This document shows, in pieces, positions 13,109 to 13,133 of a stretch of 13,133 bases of DNA; the first letter of the stretch is position 1; every line of letters begins with the position of its first letter. Where the stretch lies: NCBI GenBank assembly GCA_937124525.1, contig CAKZLA010000020.1:1-13133 (forward strand). The letters run 5' to 3'. The notes under the pieces were generated by a model. That model saw only the letters and a program-made list of their open reading frames with translations, was not told the DNA's origin and made no database searches. The position numbers and the translations under genes are program-made. Source of the stretch: an uncultured Desulfobacterium sp. GTDB taxonomy: Bacteria; Desulfobacterota; Desulfobacteria; Desulfobacterales; Desulfobacteraceae.

Positions 13109-13133
13109 AAAGCGCCGAAAACTGATCTCGCCA

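Noticed and set aside
1..13133. CRISPR array
   Set aside because: No evenly spaced short repeats with unique spacers; the repeats seen are two-copy or palindromic.

Overview
The window looks like an accessory, partly decayed stretch of a Gram-negative, flagellated anaerobe, most likely a sulfate reducer of the Desulfobacterota (Desulfobacter/Desulfobacula type). This is an inference from the style of the chemoreceptor, the tandem CspA genes, the GntR and ModE-type regulators and the mix of AT-rich spacers with GC-richer genes. No rRNA or ribosomal-protein marker is present to prove it. No CRISPR array, integrase or intact transposase was found.

Layout. Positions 1-307 hold the 5' part of an EamA-type transporter gene on the minus strand that runs off the left edge. 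A tRNA-His/tRNA-Arg pair (565-751) with its own promoter and terminator follows. From the 3' end of tRNA-Arg to about 5124 lies a decayed island. Its left boundary region (737-1942) is repeated in shortened form at 4649-5124, and the second copy still carries the last bases of the tRNA, as an attachment-site duplication would. Inside are a small Arg-rich protein gene (1549-1866), a 270-bp inverted-repeat element (2335-2604), a small minus-strand gene (2623-2814), an orphan flagellar rod-like gene (3013-3354), a transposase tail (3545-3745) and the C-terminal part of a CitE/malyl-CoA-lyase-type gene (3872-4303).

Positions 5126-6564 hold a GntR/FCD regulator, preceded by two palindromes that could be operators, and a ModE-type winged-helix regulator. 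Behind them is an ORF remnant split by a 127-bp palindromic element; removing the element and one copy of its 12-bp direct repeat restores the frame. A small minus-strand hypothetical gene with a clear terminator follows (7056-7403). Next come a large GC-rich palindrome and a 132-bp MITE-like element with a perfect 8-bp target duplication.

Positions 8261-8907 carry two nearly identical CspA-type cold-shock genes. Each leader can fold so that the Shine-Dalgarno is paired, which suggests post-transcriptional temperature control. A long Cache-domain chemoreceptor gene (9399-11390) converges on a FUSC-family membrane protein gene (11419-12447, minus). The right end has a second REP-like palindrome and a GC-rich coding-like fragment of unknown function.

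The functional core is environmental sensing and regulation: chemoreceptor, cold-shock proteins and two small-molecule-type regulators. The most notable features are several kinds of small non-autonomous mobile element, the duplicated tRNA-proximal block and the paired csp leader hairpins.
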